DNA of 24,401 bases from Bacillota bacterium (GCA_017861415.1 JAGFXS010000002.1:1-24401); one strand, 5' to 3'; positions 15,247 through 23,699 are shown, counted from the first letter of the stretch. Numbers and translations: made by a program. The notes: generated from the letters alone by a model not told the origin.

Positions 15247-17151
15247 TTAGCGGAATGCGCCGAGATCCACAATCACCGCACCATCCGGAAGCTTGTAATT
15301 TGGTTTCTGGGTAGTGGAGTTAATAGTATTGGAACCAGTCATGGTGATATTCATCAGGTTGCGTAGCTGGAGCAGGATCTTAGCGCTGTCGCCCTGATCG
15401 GTGCCATTCTGACTGAGATCCAGGTTGATACCGGAAACAAGGCTCGATATCTCATCCATGTTGGCCTTTACCTTCCCCTGGAAGCTATAGCTGCCGTTGG
15501 CGCTAAACTTGATGGTAAAGGAGAAGGTTTCAAACATGGCCTTCATTTCAGCCAGAGATTCTCCGTCCAGGCCCAGCACTTCGCCTAAGATATCCAAGGT
15601 TAAGGTACAGGTGTAGGTGTCTCCGCTCTTTTGGAACCTACCATCTCCGAAGAGGGCGGCCACCGTGTCTCCCGCCTCCATGATGGTATCGTAGTAGTAG
15701 AAGGGCTCGCTGTATGGGGCGCCGGCGGCAGACTGCGCCAGAATCATACCCAGGGTGGCAGAATCGGCACTCAAGCCGGGCACCGCGCCGCCGTAGGGAT
15801 TGCCCAGATCATACCAGACCTCGCCCTCTGGGGTTTCCATACCGGTCAATGCCATCAGGTGTCCCATCATGGGCATCTTCAGATACATCTTCCCCTCGGG
15901 GGATACCTTCACCGAAAAGTCTTGCTTGGCAGAAAAGGCCTTCAGCATTTCACTGTAATCCTCCGTATCGCCAAAGCGGGCTGCGAAAGACTTTACCAGA
16001 GCCGCAAGGGAAGTGAGATCCACGGTGCCGTCCATGGTCATGGCCCCATCCCCAGCATAACTCACCATATTGCCGCTGATGGTGTGAGTCTTGTTCCCGT
16101 TGATGGTGTCAATGACCTCCACAGCCACTGAGAAACGGGAGTCAATCCGCTTGGGTGTCTGATAGAGGGTGGCCTGTCGGGCCATATAACTGTTCAGGAC
16201 GGTAAATTGCTCATCCAGCTTGGCTGCGATTGCCTTCTGGTCCAGCAGCACCACGGTGCGGTGGGAATTGTCCCAATACACCGAAAGCCCCAAGGCCTGG
16301 CTGACAAAGCTCACGGGGACATAGGTACGGTCAGATTTAATATAGCTGACGGTATCCATCTTGAGTTCTTTCGACACACCGCCTGTCGTAGCCGTCACGG
16401 TATTGCCGCCAACTGTGAGGGTCAGGACGGTATCGCCCCGAGTGATTTTTACCACCTTACCCGCCAGGAACTCCACCTGGGCGTTCAGGGCCTTGGCAAT
16501 GGCCCAAATAGGCACCATGGTGCGGTCATTTTTCAGCTCGGGGAATGCATCGGGGAAGGAGATCATGGTGCCGTTTAGCATCACATTGATCTTGCCGACA
16601 GTGCCGCCCTTTTCGGTGATGCGCTCCTGGCTGGCCTTTTTCTGATCCTCCTGATAACGCTTCTCTTCTCCGGCCTTCACACCTTCCCAGTAGCCGTTTT
16701 CAAAGCCGATCAGGTACATATTCTCCGCAGTATAATTGGCGGAATCGCTCTGATCCAGTGATTCCGGTGCATTGGCATAGTCATTGTCAGCCATGGCATC
16801 TGCTAGTCCTACCGGATAGCCAGCCTTGCTGCCCTTTTCATAGGAGTCCTCAAAGAAGGCATCCAGATAGCCCTGCTGATAGCCCGCCTCTTTGCCGGCT
16901 GCCAGGCCCTCCTCATAGGTGCCGTCCTCCCACTTCTCCCAGCCGGGATCTACAAAAAATTTGGTGATGCCAAAGGTTCCGCCTGCATCTGCCTTGCCCT
17001 TGGTCGTGCCTTCCTCATAAGCCGCCTCATAGCTCTCATAATATCCGTCTGAAAAGCTCTTGTCCGGCTCCGGCGTGGAAACGGCCACGGCCGGGGTCAT
17101 AAGGCCCAGGGCAAGGGCAATGGTCAGAAAAACACTGCATAATCGTTTCAT
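15247..17151 (-). CDS. Secreted stalk domain (copper amine oxidase N-term-like) protein
   Basis: The 634-residue predicted exported protein has a signal peptide (about residues 1-23, cut after 'TPAVA'). A region at about 34-166 is rich in Gly/Tyr/Ala repeats of the kind YxxG or GYxxG ('EEGLAAGKEAGYQQGYLDAF'). A stalk domain follows (about 187-305; 'DRTMVPIWAIAKALNAQVEF', 'DRTYVPVSFVSQALGLSVYW'), common in Firmicute cell-surface proteins. The C-terminal 320 residues look like a lipoprotein-type beta domain ('MYLKMPMMGHLMALTG', 'EVWYDLG', 'TYTCTLTLDILGEVLG'), reminiscent of DUF6612-like proteins. No cell-wall sorting signal is seen. I chose ATG 17151, with GAGGAGG eight bases upstream. It sits between the two topoisomerase genes, an odd place for an envelope protein. 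Function unknown. Confidence 0.8.
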   Translation of the reverse strand: MKRLCSVFLTIALALGLMTPAVAVSTPEPDKSFSDGYYESYEAAYEEGTTKGKADAGGTFGITKFFVDPGWEKWEDGTYEEGLAAGKEAGYQQGYLDAFFEDSYEKGSKAGYPVGLADAMADNDYANAPESLDQSDSANYTAENMYLIGFENGYWEGVKAGEEKRYQEDQKKASQERITEKGGTVGKINVMLNGTMISFPDAFPELKNDRTMVPIWAIAKALNAQVEFLAGKVVKITRGDTVLTLTVGGNTVTATTGGVSKELKMDTVSYIKSDRTYVPVSFVSQALGLSVYWDNSHRTVVLLDQKAIAAKLDEQFTVLNSYMARQATLYQTPKRIDSRFSVAVEVIDTINGNKTHTISGNMVSYAGDGAMTMDGTVDLTSLAALVKSFAARFGDTEDYSEMLKAFSAKQDFSVKVSPEGKMYLKMPMMGHLMALTGMETPEGEVWYDLGNPYGGAVPGLSADSATLGMILAQSAAGAPYSEPFYYYDTIMEAGDTVAALFGDGRFQKSGDTYTCTLTLDILGEVLGLDGESLAEMKAMFETFSFTIKFSANGSYSFQGKVKANMDEISSLVSGINLDLSQNGTDQGDSAKILLQLRNLMNITMTGSNTINSTTQKPNYKLPDGAVIVDLGAFR

Positions 17152-17186
17152 CAAAAATTCCTCCTCAAATGTTGGCTTCATTTTCC

Positions 17187-19178
17187 TTACGAGATATCTG
17201 CTAGTTCTAAATATCGATAGCCGTTTTCGGCAATGTGCTCTTTTCGTCCTGCTAAATTGTCCCCCAGAAGGAGATCAAAGGCTTGGGCGGTCGCCTCCAC
17301 ATCCTGAGGCATCACCTTAATCAGGCGGCGAGTGCCGGGATTCATGGTAGTGAGGTGCATCATCTCCGGCTCGTTTTCGCCCAGTCCCTTGGATCGCTGT
17401 ATGTTAACCTTTTTCCCCTCCAGCTTGGAAACAATTTCGTTCTTCTCCCTATCAGAGTAAGCAAACCAGGTTTTATCCCCGGCACCGATTTCATAGAGGG
17501 GCGACTCTACAATGTAGACAAAGCCCTCCTGTATCAGCGTAGGGGTTAACCGGTAGAGCATGGTGAGGATTAAGGTGCGAATCTGAAAACCGTCCACGTC
17601 GGCATCGGTGCAGATCACCACTTTGTTCCAGCGGAGATTGGGGAGACTGAAGGAGGTCATATCCTTGGTTTTCCCAAAATCCACCTCCACCCCGCAGCCT
17701 AAAACTTTAATTAGATCGGTGATTATCTCATTTTTGAAAATTTTCCCGTAATCTGCCTTCAGACAGTTTAAAATCTTACCCCGAATGGGCATGATTCCTT
17801 GAAACTCCGCATCCCGGGAGAGCTTGCAGGCGCCCAGAGCGGAGTCTCCCTCCACAATGTAAAGCTCCCGGCGGTCTGTGTCCTTGGTGCGGCAGTCCAC
17901 AAACTTCTGCACCCGGTTAGCCAGATCCATATTCCCCAAAAGGCTTTTGCTTTTTAGGTTGAGCCTAGCCTTCTCCCCCGCCTCACGACTGCGTTTGTTA
18001 ATGAGTATCTGATCCGCAATCCGCTCTGCCGCCTGGGGATTCTCGATGAAGTAAATGTGCAGCCGCTCCCGAAGAAACTCCGTCATTCCCTCCTGGATGA
18101 ACTTATTGTTCACGGCCTTCTTGGTCTGGTTTTCGTAGGAGGTCAGGGTAGAAAAGTTATTGGAGACGAAAACCAGTGCCTCCTGAATATCTGCCCAAGT
18201 GATTTTAGCCTCATTCTTAGTATACTTTCCGTTTTGGCGTAACCACCCGTCCAAAGCGGAGAGAAAGGCAGAACGCATAGCCTTTTCCGGAGCCCCACCA
18301 TGCTCTAACCAGGAGGAGTTGTGGTAATGCTCGATGAGCTTTGTCCGGTTGGAGAAGCAGAAGGAAACGGAGAGCTTCAGCTTATACTCCGGCTTATCCT
18401 CCCTGTCACGGCCCCGCCGGTCGCCCTCCCAAAATTGAACGGGGGTCAAAGCCTCCTCCCCCACCAGCTCCGCCACGTAGTCTGAGATGCCCTTTTCATA
18501 GCAGAAGGTCTGCTCCCGGAAGCCCTCGTCGGATTCATGACGAAAGAGGAAGGTCACTCCCGCGTTTACCACCGCCTGGCGGCGCAGGATGTCCACAAAA
18601 TAGTCTTCCGGAATCTCCGTTTCCGTAAAAACCTCAAGGTCGGGCCGCCAGCGGATGCAAGACCCAGTTTTCTTCCGGTCCATGGGTGCAGAGCGCAGCT
18701 CCCCTACAATATTCCCTTTTTCAAAGTGAAGGTCGTAGCGTTTCCCATCCCGCCGGATAATCACATCCATGTATTCCGAGGCGTATTGGGTAGCGCAGGC
18801 GCCAAGCCCGTTGAGACCCAGAGAATACTCATAATTGTCCCCCTGGAGGTTGTCATATTTACCGCCGGCATAGAGCTCGCAGAAGACCAGCTCCCAGTTA
18901 TACTTGCCCACCTTCTCGTTCCAGTCCACGGGGCAGCCCCGGCCAAAGTCCTCCACCTGAATGGAGCGGTCTAAATACCGGGTCACGATAATCTGGCTGC
19001 CATAGCCCTCCCGCGCCTCATCAATGGCGTTGGAGAGAATCTCAAACACTGCGTGCTGACAGCCCTCCAGTCCGTCGGAGCCGAAAATCACCCCCGGACG
19101 CTTCCTGACGCGATCCGCCCCTTCCAGAACGGAAATGGAATCGTTTCCGTAGGCCGGTTTTATTGTATTCTTTGCCAT
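17187..19178 (-). CDS. DNA topoisomerase (ATP-hydrolysing) subunit B, ParE/GyrB-like divergent type
   Basis: The 663-residue ATPase subunit has the GHKL fold: 'FEILSNAIDEA' with Glu46 and Asn50, 'VEDFGRGCPV' with Asp77, and ATP lid 'YAGGKYD'. The transducer contains the QTK loop (351-353). The TOPRIM domain has EGDSA with Glu443, PIRGKILN, and DADVDG (525-530). Several motifs deviate from mainstream GyrB/ParE: 'KRPGVIFGSDG' in place of KRPGMYIGSTG, and 'QTKKAVNN' in place of QTKxKLGN. It thus belongs to a divergent group, probably the second type II topoisomerase of Clostridia. ATG 19178 is supported by AGAGGAG and by a promoter whose start point (about 19284) precludes the longer reading beginning at 19280. 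It is the first gene of the cluster. Confidence 0.9.
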   Translation of the reverse strand: MAKNTIKPAYGNDSISVLEGADRVRKRPGVIFGSDGLEGCQHAVFEILSNAIDEAREGYGSQIIVTRYLDRSIQVEDFGRGCPVDWNEKVGKYNWELVFCELYAGGKYDNLQGDNYEYSLGLNGLGACATQYASEYMDVIIRRDGKRYDLHFEKGNIVGELRSAPMDRKKTGSCIRWRPDLEVFTETEIPEDYFVDILRRQAVVNAGVTFLFRHESDEGFREQTFCYEKGISDYVAELVGEEALTPVQFWEGDRRGRDREDKPEYKLKLSVSFCFSNRTKLIEHYHNSSWLEHGGAPEKAMRSAFLSALDGWLRQNGKYTKNEAKITWADIQEALVFVSNNFSTLTSYENQTKKAVNNKFIQEGMTEFLRERLHIYFIENPQAAERIADQILINKRSREAGEKARLNLKSKSLLGNMDLANRVQKFVDCRTKDTDRRELYIVEGDSALGACKLSRDAEFQGIMPIRGKILNCLKADYGKIFKNEIITDLIKVLGCGVEVDFGKTKDMTSFSLPNLRWNKVVICTDADVDGFQIRTLILTMLYRLTPTLIQEGFVYIVESPLYEIGAGDKTWFAYSDREKNEIVSKLEGKKVNIQRSKGLGENEPEMMHLTTMNPGTRRLIKVMPQDVEATAQAFDLLLGDNLAGRKEHIAENGYRYLELADIS

Positions 19179-19290
19179 AAACCGTGATGCTCCTCTTTTG
19201 TATGCCGGCTGCTGCTGGCTATCATTGTCTGGTTGGTCCGTGAACTCCAGGCCAATAGCCCCATGCCGCCAGTTTTTCATTCATTTATTT

Positions 19291-19319
19291 AGTTTACCGA
19301 ATATCTCCTGCGGTGTCAA
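19291..19319 (-). promoter_or_regulatory. Promoter of the topoisomerase cluster
   Basis: On the minus strand a perfect TTGACA (19319-19314) is separated by 17 bases from TAAACT (19296-19291). Transcription would start near 19284, giving a leader of about 106 bases before ATG 19178. No structured element was recognised in the leader. Confidence 0.7.
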
Positions 19320-19439
19320 GAAGCCCCACCCGATCCCCATTGTTTCGACAAAGGTTTTCACCAGTATGAAACAGGCATAAATACGCACACTAGCCATACA
19401 CTAAAAACAGGAAGCCTCGTCCTTCCGGAAAGGATTTTC

Positions 19440-19715
19440 ATGAAGGCAACCCTACGATCTGCTGCCAAAGCTGGCCTTGCCCGTAGCGCCGAGCGCCGCG
19501 CCCTCCTCCACAACCTAGAAGAAACCAAGGAAGCGCTGGATTTGGCGCATTCGGGCTTCAACCAGACCGGCGACCCAGACCTCATGGAATTCTATCTCTT
19601 TGAGATCAATGCCCTACGCGCCCGACACACTTACCTCCTCCGTCGAATCAAAGCCCTGGAGGAGGAAAGCTCCTCTGTACCCTTGGAAACCAGCTCCCCT
19701 CTACAAAACCCATAG
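19440..19715 (+). CDS. yaaL: YaaL / DUF2508 family protein
   Basis: This 91-residue protein matches the DUF2508 family (Bacillus YaaL). A helical N-terminus leads to the conserved pattern 'LDLAHSGFNQTGDPDLMEFY', then 'INALRARHTYLLRRIKALEE', ending in a variable Ser/Pro-rich tail. The family is small, cytosolic and of unknown function. In Bacillus it lies between recR and bofA; here bofA follows 131 bases later but recR is absent from the upstream side. AAAGGA lies about six bases before the start codon. The tail beyond about residue 75 is probably unstructured. Family assignment rests on the pattern and on the bofA neighbour. Confidence 0.8.
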   Translation: MKATLRSAAKAGLARSAERRALLHNLEETKEALDLAHSGFNQTGDPDLMEFYLFEINALRARHTYLLRRIKALEEESSSVPLETSSPLQNP

Positions 19716-19732
19716 GCCCAAGGATTGGCGGC

Positions 19733-19777
19733 ACTGCTCCTCTCCCGTTGCCCCTGGGCAGCACGGGGCGGAGCAGT
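19733..19777 (+). repeat. Imperfect long hairpin between yaaL and bofA
   Basis: ACTGCTCC (19733-19740) pairs with GGAGCAGT (19770-19777), and inner CCCGT/ACGGG plus TGC/GCA extend the stem across a GC-rich core. No T-run follows, so it is not a standard terminator. It may attenuate or stabilise the message ahead of bofA. Confidence 0.55.
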
Positions 19778-19846
19778 AACTCCGTTTGTCCGTCTTAGCG
19801 CTTCCCCGTCACTTCAACAGGAACATCCCATTAAGGAGGTATGAGA

Positions 19847-20116
19847 ATGGACGTATTTACCTGGGGAAATCTGTGGCCGGGTGCCCTCCTGATCGGGCTG
19901 CTTCTGCTGCTGATTTTTCACAAACCTATCAAGTGGTTGCTAAAGGTTCTCCTGCGTAGTGCCCTCTCCCTCGTTTTCCTCATTGTCTGGGGGGCGTCCG
20001 GCCTACTGCCAAGCCTCGCTCTGGGCGCCAATGTCTTCAACGCCCTGACCCTGGGACTTCTGGGCATCCCTGGTTTTGGCCTCCTTCTTCTTTTCCGCTG
20101 GCTGTCCCTAGCCTGA
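19847..20116 (+). CDS. bofA: BofA family pro-sigma-K processing inhibitor-like protein
   Basis: This 89-residue membrane protein has three hydrophobic stretches and the BofA signature near its end, 'LALGANVFNALTLGLLGIPGFGLLLL' in overall pattern, with G-x-N-x-x-N and LGIPG clearly visible. In Bacillus subtilis BofA sits in the forespore outer membrane and holds the SpoIVFB protease inactive until pro-sigma-K must be processed. BofA homologues also occur in many Clostridia. I chose ATG 19847 over ATG 19841 because AAGGAGG (19833-19839) has a seven-base spacer to the former and almost none to the latter. Placement after yaaL supports the call. Whether this organism sporulates cannot be judged from the window. 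Confidence 0.85.
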   Translation: MDVFTWGNLWPGALLIGLLLLLIFHKPIKWLLKVLLRSALSLVFLIVWGASGLLPSLALGANVFNALTLGLLGIPGFGLLLLFRWLSLA

Positions 20117-20131
20117 CGCTGTTTTCCTACA

Positions 20132-20157
20132 TATAATATAGGTGTCGTACAAAGGAG
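20132..20157 (+). promoter_or_regulatory. Candidate -10 element and RBS of the DUF4015-like gene
   Basis: A perfect TATAAT (20132-20137) lies 31 bases before the start codon of the next gene, followed by AAAGGAG (20151-20157). No convincing -35 was found at the right distance, so an independent promoter is possible but not secure. Confidence 0.35.
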
Positions 20158-20167
20158 ACTGCCAGCC

Positions 20168-21241
20168 ATGGATGTTTACCGCCGAACCCCCGACTATGCG
20201 GGATCCCGCCCCTCCCCCTTCAGACGTCTGGGACAGCTTTTTATGGCCCTGATTCTTATGGGCGGTTTTGCTGCCGGACTCTTTCTTCTCCTCTTCCGTG
20301 GCTATGTGGCGGAAGGTCCCGACGGTCTTCAGCTCCACCCCCCCCTGCTGAAGACTGGAACCCAAGCCACCGAAGTCAGCGGAACCGTTAGCGGCATTAC
20401 CGTCACCGACGTCCAAAGTGCCCCTGACCAATCCCCGGCCCCAAATCCCCTTCAGGCCGTCTATCTGCCCTTGGATTCCATCACCGATGGCAGCTATGAA
20501 AAGGTCCTGGCGCAAAATCACTGCAACGCCGCCATATTCGACATGAAGGATGCTCAGGGGAGATTGGGTTTTGTTTCCGACCACCCCCTGGCCATTGCCT
20601 CCGGCGCTTCTGCCGCAGACCCAGAGCTCAACGATGCCATCCGCACCATGAATCAGGAGGATGACCTCTACACCATCGCTAGAATCACCTGTTTCCGAGA
20701 CGACACCCTCACCGCCCAGCGCCCCGATCTCGCCCTCCTACGCGCCTCCGGCTCCCCCTGGCGAGACAAGGATGGCGCCCCCTGGCTGGCACCCGCCTCG
20801 GGGGATGTGCAGAGCTATCTGCTGGATCTCTGCCGGGAGGCCGCAGCCCTGGGCTTTGATGAGGTACTCCTCACCCAATGCTATTACCCTACCGAAGGTA
20901 ACCTAGATGAGTTTTCGGGCACACAGTATGATAGCGACGCTCCTGAAACGGTTTTAGAGGACTTCTACAGCGAGGTTCGCACTCTACTGCAAGATCAAGG
21001 CGTACGTCTGTCCATCCTTTGGATGGATACTCCCGTAAATGAGGAGGGCCGGCCTCTCAGCGGACAGACCTTGCAGGGAGCAGTGCTGGGCGCGGACCGA
21101 GTGTGGGTCCTTGAAGCCGAAAAGGGCGCCGCTCAGGTATTTGACCCTCAGCGCACCGGAGGCAGCAATGATATGGTCTTTGTGATGACTAATCCCGGGG
21201 ACACTGCAAGCTCCTGGGCCATTTGCCCTCAAGATTTTTAA
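20168..21241 (+). CDS. Membrane-anchored putative glycoside hydrolase (DUF4015-like)
   Basis: The 357-residue protein has a short cytosolic N-terminus and one membrane anchor (about residues 24-44), so its bulk is outside the cell. After a Thr/Ser/Pro-rich linker, the domain from about 95 follows the DUF4015 putative glycosyl-hydrolase pattern: 'AAIFDMKDAQGRLGFVSDHP', 'LYTIARITCFRDDTLTAQRP', 'WLAPASGDVQSYLLDLCREA', 'LGFDEVLLTQCYYP'. In typical members the last segment reads as DEIxxDYxRFP; here the second acidic position is replaced (LLTQCYYP), while the DE pair is kept. Activity is therefore uncertain. The family belongs to the TIM-barrel hydrolases. It lies 51 bases after bofA and ends before a 204-base gap leading to the V-ATPase operon. 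Confidence 0.75.
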   Translation: MDVYRRTPDYAGSRPSPFRRLGQLFMALILMGGFAAGLFLLLFRGYVAEGPDGLQLHPPLLKTGTQATEVSGTVSGITVTDVQSAPDQSPAPNPLQAVYLPLDSITDGSYEKVLAQNHCNAAIFDMKDAQGRLGFVSDHPLAIASGASAADPELNDAIRTMNQEDDLYTIARITCFRDDTLTAQRPDLALLRASGSPWRDKDGAPWLAPASGDVQSYLLDLCREAAALGFDEVLLTQCYYPTEGNLDEFSGTQYDSDAPETVLEDFYSEVRTLLQDQGVRLSILWMDTPVNEEGRPLSGQTLQGAVLGADRVWVLEAEKGAAQVFDPQRTGGSNDMVFVMTNPGDTASSWAICPQDF

Positions 21242-21363
21242 TCTTTTACTTCAAAGCGTTACAGCGCAAAAGAAATTTACAGAAATTTTACTAAGATAAA
21301 GCAAGAACATTTGTGCATCTCCATGAAATTTCGCCTGTTTTCGCGGTTTTTGCAAGCAGATTG

Positions 21364-21402
21364 TTGCTTTTTCCTCAGATTCCTGTATGATGACTTTATA
21401 AT
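21364..21402 (+). promoter_or_regulatory. Candidate promoter of the V-type ATPase operon
   Basis: Two possible -10 boxes occur: TATGAT (21386-21391), 16 bases after TTGCTT (21364-21369), and a perfect TATAAT (21397-21402) without a good -35. Either would give a short leader before the GTG start at 21446. The rest of the 21242-21445 gap is AT-rich, with an imperfect direct repeat AGAAATTTAC/AGAAATTTTAC near 21271-21291. Confidence 0.4.
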
Positions 21403-21445
21403 GGGGGGAGATTTTTGACTTTTTTGAAAGAAAGACGGTGATAAA

Positions 21446-21760
21446 GTGTCAATTGAATCCATTCAAAAAGTAAACCAGACAGAAGCCTTAGCCCGTGAAA
21501 AGAAGCAGGCCGCCGCCGCCCAGGCAAAGCAGATCATCCGTGATGCCCAGCAGGCCGGTCAGCTGCTCTTGGAGCAGGCGCGCAAGGAGGCGGAGGCCCA
21601 GGTGCGTAACGTGATGGCACAGGCTGAACAGCGTGCCCAGGATCACACTGCCCAGGTTCTCGCCGCCAACGCACGGGACTGCGACGCGCTTTCCGCGACC
21701 GCCGAGACCCATCTTAAAGAGGCTGCTGCGCTTATTTTAAAAAGGATCGTGACTGTCTAA
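21446..21760 (+). CDS. V-type ATP synthase peripheral-stalk small subunit (H/F-like coiled coil)
   Basis: This 104-residue protein is almost entirely helical, Ala/Gln/Glu-rich coiled coil ('AREKKQAAAAQAKQIIRDAQ'), as expected for the small subunit (NtpF/AtpH, also called subunit H) that pairs with subunit E in the peripheral stalk of A/V-type ATPases. The position directly before subunit I is the usual one in Firmicute and archaeal operons. It starts with GTG and has only a weak ribosome binding site (GGTGA, six bases upstream), so initiation may be modest. Its TAA overlaps the ATG of subunit I by one base, implying coupling. Sequence alone would be weak evidence; the context makes the call. 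Confidence 0.8.
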   Translation: MSIESIQKVNQTEALAREKKQAAAAQAKQIIRDAQQAGQLLLEQARKEAEAQVRNVMAQAEQRAQDHTAQVLAANARDCDALSATAETHLKEAAALILKRIVTV

Positions 21761-23697
21761 TGGCCATTGTAAAGATGAAACTGTTCCGGCTCATCGCCTT
21801 GGAACAGGATCGTGCCGCCCTTCTTTCCCGTCTCCAGCGCCTTGGGTGCGTGGAGATCAGTGAATCGGAGGGGAAGCTCAGTGCTCCGGAGTGGGCAGGG
21901 CTGATGCGGCGCGAAACTTCTTCCGTAGGCGAGGTGAAGACCCAGATTGCTCAGGTCACTCATGCGTTAGAAGCGCTTCGGAAATATGCACCGGTCAGAT
22001 CCGGCTTATTTACGAAGCGCCCCTTCATGACCGAAGAGGAATTTCTGGATGCCGATGCTATGGGCTCTGCCCTAGAAGTCTCCGGCACCATCGGGGACAG
22101 CCTTTCTGCCATTACACGCCTGAATACCAAAGAAAACCGGCTTTCCGGCATAAAGGCTAGTTTGGCCCCGTGGTCAGCATTACCCCTACCCTTAAACGCA
22201 CTTTCCACCGAGCATGTCACCATTACTATGGGTGTCTGCCCGGCTGTGGTCTCAGTGGATGCCGTCACCCGCGCCCTTGGGGAGACCGCGCCTCTGTCCC
22301 AGCTGACACTTCTGCGCTCAGACAAAGAACTGCATTATTTCCTTCTTCTCTGCCACAACAGCGAGTTGGTGGAAGCGGAGGATGTGATGAAATCCTTTGC
22401 CTTCAGCGCAAATCAGTTCAAAGAACTCTCTGGCACCGCTGCCGAGGAAATCGCTCGAATTGAGAAAGAACTGGTGCAGGTTGCCGCTTTGCGAAAAACA
22501 GAGGAAGAAACCATCGCTTCCTTCGGAGACAAGCGCTTTGCCCTGCGGCACTGTCTGGATCAGCTGAATCAGATCCTCTCCAGGGAAACCGCCCGGGAGC
22601 ATCTTCTCACCGACGGCACCATCATTTTCTTAGAGGGCTGGGCCGCAGAAACCGGTCTTTCCAAGCTGGAAGCCCTCCTCGGCGAGTTCTCCTGCGCCTA
22701 CTCTCTGGAGGACCCCACCGCAGAGCAGACCCCGCCCACCCTTCTAAAGAACCCGAAATGGATGAAGCCCATCAACATGGTCACCGAGATGTACTCCCTC
22801 CCGGCTTACCATGGGGGCATCGATCCAAACCCCTTGATCTTCGGATTTTACATCATCTTTTTCGGTTTCATGTTTGCAGACATCGGCTATGGTCTGATTC
22901 TGACTCTGATCTGCAGCATCATTACCAAAAAGTACCACCCCAAGAAAACCATGGGTTACATGTTCCACCTAGGCATCTACCTAGGTATCAGCGCTACGTT
23001 CTTCGGGTTTCTCACCGGCGGTTTCTTCAGCAACTCCCTGACCATCATTGCCGAAACCTTCTTTGGCAAGGAGTTTGCTCTCCCGGCCCTGTTTGACCCT
23101 CTGAGCGATCCCATGTTGGTACTTATGATCGCCATATGCATGGGTATGGTACAGCTGCTGGTCGGCCAGTGTATCCACATATATGTCTGCGCACGGGACG
23201 GGGTGCTGTTGGACGGTATCCTAGACGTGGTTCCCTGGTGGGTACTTTTCGCCGGAATCGGGATCTTTGCCGCCATGGGCACCGCCACAGGCATCTGGGT
23301 CGGTGTGGTCGTGCTGGTTCTCACCCAGGGCCGGCACAAGAAGGGCGTCTTCGGGAAGCTCTTCGGCGGCATCGCCAGCCTATATGATGTCACTGCCTGG
23401 CTGTCGGACATCCTGTCCTACTCCCGTCTCATGGCACTGATGCTGGCAGGCACCGTCATTGGCAGCGTGTTTAACATCTTGGGCGCGCTACCCGGCAACG
23501 CACTTGTCTATGCACTCGTTTTTGTGATCGGCCACATCTTTAACATGGGCATCAATATCATCGGCACCTATGTCCATGCGGCTCGTCTCCAATATCTTGA
23601 GTTTTTTGGCAAGTTTTATAAGGAAGGCGGAATTCCCTTCCGCCCCTTGGCCTATCAAACCAAATACACAGACATCATACTTGAGGAGGAAACTTAA
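21760..23697 (+). CDS. ntpI: V-type ATP synthase subunit I
   Basis: The 645-residue subunit is the stator channel that carries ions between the membrane faces and the rotating ring. The N-terminal half (about 1-340) is cytosolic and largely coiled coil. From about residue 358 there are seven or eight membrane segments, starting 'PLIFGFYIIFFGFMFADIGYG'. Family-conserved arginines are present at Arg556 ('LSYSRLMALMLAG') and Arg609 ('VHAARLQYLEFFGKFYKEGG'), matching the pair important for ion transfer in Thermus. The C-terminal 'GGIPFRPL' is also typical. Length is as expected. It follows the small stalk subunit with a one-base overlap and precedes the proteolipid gene by two bases. Confidence 0.95.
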   Translation: MAIVKMKLFRLIALEQDRAALLSRLQRLGCVEISESEGKLSAPEWAGLMRRETSSVGEVKTQIAQVTHALEALRKYAPVRSGLFTKRPFMTEEEFLDADAMGSALEVSGTIGDSLSAITRLNTKENRLSGIKASLAPWSALPLPLNALSTEHVTITMGVCPAVVSVDAVTRALGETAPLSQLTLLRSDKELHYFLLLCHNSELVEAEDVMKSFAFSANQFKELSGTAAEEIARIEKELVQVAALRKTEEETIASFGDKRFALRHCLDQLNQILSRETAREHLLTDGTIIFLEGWAAETGLSKLEALLGEFSCAYSLEDPTAEQTPPTLLKNPKWMKPINMVTEMYSLPAYHGGIDPNPLIFGFYIIFFGFMFADIGYGLILTLICSIITKKYHPKKTMGYMFHLGIYLGISATFFGFLTGGFFSNSLTIIAETFFGKEFALPALFDPLSDPMLVLMIAICMGMVQLLVGQCIHIYVCARDGVLLDGILDVVPWWVLFAGIGIFAAMGTATGIWVGVVVLVLTQGRHKKGVFGKLFGGIASLYDVTAWLSDILSYSRLMALMLAGTVIGSVFNILGALPGNALVYALVFVIGHIFNMGINIIGTYVHAARLQYLEFFGKFYKEGGIPFRPLAYQTKYTDIILEEET

Positions 23698-23699
23698 TT

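Noticed and set aside
19179..19280. N-terminal extension of the topoisomerase B subunit starting at 19280
   Set aside because: The predicted promoter starts transcription at about 19284, leaving no room for a ribosome binding site. ATG 19178 has AGAGGAG upstream and begins where homologues begin.
21242..21445. Small gene or RNA in the gap before the V-ATPase operon
   Set aside because: It is AT-rich with only candidate promoter elements and a short imperfect direct repeat; no supported ORF or RNA fold was found.
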